Shown: in pieces, positions 13,503-14,486 of the stretch | How the letters are laid out: every line of letters starts with the position of its first letter | Numbering within the stretch: the stretch's first letter is position 1 | Assembly (NCBI GenBank): GCA_017430675.1 | Contig: JAFRMM010000097.1 | Location: 1 to 14,486 of the forward strand | Length of the DNA: 14,486 nucleotides | Source: Prevotella sp. | GTDB taxonomy: Bacteria; Bacteroidota; Bacteroidia; Bacteroidales; Bacteroidaceae | Direction of reading: 5' to 3' | Made by a program: the position numbers and the translations under genes | The notes under the pieces: model-generated | The model's input: the letters and a program-made list of their open reading frames with translations, nothing else | Told to the model about the DNA's origin: nothing | Databases searched by the model: none

Positions 13503-14486
13503 TTAATCCTCAGTCTTGGCCTCGGCGTCGATCTCGGCCTCCTCGATATCATCTTCCTCGGCCTGGGAGTGCATCACCTTGCAGACGCTGGCGATGGTGT
13601 CGTTCTTCTTGGCGAGGTTGATGAGGCGCACGCCCTGCGTGGCACGGCCCATGACACGTACGTCGGCCACCTTCAGACGGATCAGGATACCCGACTTGTT
13701 GATGATCATCAGGTCGTTCTCGTCAGTAACGACCTTGATGGCCACCAGCCGGCCCGTCTTCTCCGTCACGGCGAGGGTCTTCACACCCTTCGCACCGCGG
13801 GCGGTCTTACGGTAGTCCTCCACCTCGGAGCGCTTGCCGTAGCCGTTCTCCGAGACGACCATGATAGTTTCCTGGTTAGGATCATTGACACAGACCATGC
13901 CGACGACCTCGTCGTCGCCACCGTCGAGGCGCATGCCGATGACACCCGTTGCCACACGGCCCATGGTGCGCACCTCATTCTCGTCGAAGCGTACGGCACG
14001 GCCGTTGCGGTTGGCAAGCAGCAGTTCGTTGTGGCCATTGGTCAGACGAACACCTACCACCTCGTCGCCCTCGTTGATGTTGATGGCAATCACACCTGCG
14101 GCACGTACGTTCTTATAGGCATCGAGACAGGTCTTCTTGATGATACCCTGCTTGGTGGCGAACACCACGTAGTGGCTCTTCAGGAACTCCTCGTCGTTGA
14201 AGTTCTTGATGCGCAGCACAGCATTGATGGAGTCGTCAGGCTCGATGTTCAGCATATTCTGGATGGCACGGCCCTTCGAGTTCTTGTCGCCCTCGGGAAT
14301 CTCATAACACTTCTGCCAATAGCAACGACCCTTCTGGGTGAAGAACAGCAGGGTGTTGTGCATGGTAGCAGGATAGATATACTCGGCGAAGTCGTTATCG
14401 CGATGGCGGGCAGCCTTGGCACCAACACCACCACGACCCTGCTCGTGGAACTCGTCCAAGTGGGTACGTTTGATGTAACCCATATG
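13503..14486 (-). CDS. gyrA: DNA gyrase subunit A, C-terminal part (5' truncated by window)
   Basis: About 327 C-terminal residues of the type IIA topoisomerase subunit that, with GyrB, introduces negative supercoils. The frame is open to the window edge, so the true start lies outside and the first ATG in the window (14483) is internal. The part seen is the beta-pinwheel DNA-wrapping domain. Near its start is the GyrA box, EQGRGGVG (consensus QRRGGKG), which distinguishes gyrase from ParC. Repeated blade motifs include GRAIQNMLNIE, RTMGRVATGVIGMRL, RKTARGAKGVKTL and RVMGRATQGVRLINLAKKND. The protein ends in an acidic tail (QAEEDDIEEAEIDAEAKTED). The catalytic tyrosine and the quinolone-resistance region are outside the window. 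The secreted TPR gene follows after 78 bp. Identification is firm. Confidence 0.95.
   Translation of the reverse strand, partial: HMGYIKRTHLDEFHEQGRGGVGAKAARHRDNDFAEYIYPATMHNTLLFFTQKGRCYWQKCYEIPEGDKNSKGRAIQNMLNIEPDDSINAVLRIKNFNDEEFLKSHYVVFATKQGIIKKTCLDAYKNVRAAGVIAININEGDEVVGVRLTNGHNELLLANRNGRAVRFDENEVRTMGRVATGVIGMRLDGGDDEVVGMVCVNDPNQETIMVVSENGYGKRSEVEDYRKTARGAKGVKTLAVTEKTGRLVAIKVVTDENDLMIINKSGILIRLKVADVRVMGRATQGVRLINLAKKNDTIASVCKVMHSQAEEDDIEEAEIDAEAKTED

Overview
The window looks like chromosomal DNA of a Bacteroidales bacterium, most likely Prevotellaceae (Prevotella/Segatella-like). The evidence is Bacteroidales-restricted families (DUF3256, DUF4296, a cysteine-free DksA-like protein), Bacteroidetes-type promoters (TTTG, 19 bp, TAnnTTTG), a signal peptidase II with a Bacteroidetes-style insertion, and gyrA followed by a secreted TPR protein. 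No integrase, transposase, tRNA, rRNA or CRISPR array is visible. Most of it is housekeeping DNA.

Layout. (1) 1-450, plus strand: the 3' end of proS, closed by a hairpin terminator. (2) 451-675: a gene-free convergent gap that holds a good minus-strand promoter, a long imperfect hairpin and the terminator, together a candidate small RNA. (3) 676-10149, minus strand: eight tightly packed genes, read in the order ileS, dksA-like, lspA, DUF4296, nupG, rsmE, paaK, DUF3256. Gaps are 23 bp or less and three junctions are 4-bp start/stop overlaps. A near-consensus promoter lies just upstream of ileS. (4) 10150-10344: a divergent promoter region. (5) 10345-11793, plus strand: a DcuA/DcuB-type C4-dicarboxylate transporter with its own terminator. 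(6) 11794-12212: a gene-free convergent gap rich in short inverted repeats and CACCCT motifs. (7) 12213-13424, minus strand: a secreted TPR protein with a terminator. (8) 13503-14486, minus strand: the C-terminal part of gyrA, which runs off the window.

How the genes fit together. The long operon joins translation (ileS, rsmE), a DksA-family protein, lipoprotein maturation (lspA, next to a probable lipoprotein), nucleoside uptake (nupG) and aryl-acid activation (paaK). It looks like a growth-linked housekeeping operon, not a single pathway. DcuB fits the succinate-producing anaerobic metabolism of this group.

Main points of interest. IleRS has its class I HIGH signature rearranged to GIHH, a change associated with extreme mupirocin resistance in some type 2 IleRS. 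A candidate RNA lies between proS and the DUF3256 gene. A foldable CACCCT element lies downstream of dcuB. Zinc-binding cysteines are missing from both the DksA-like protein and ProRS. The DUF4296 protein beside lspA has an unusual lipobox. I found no clear multi-gene novel system.
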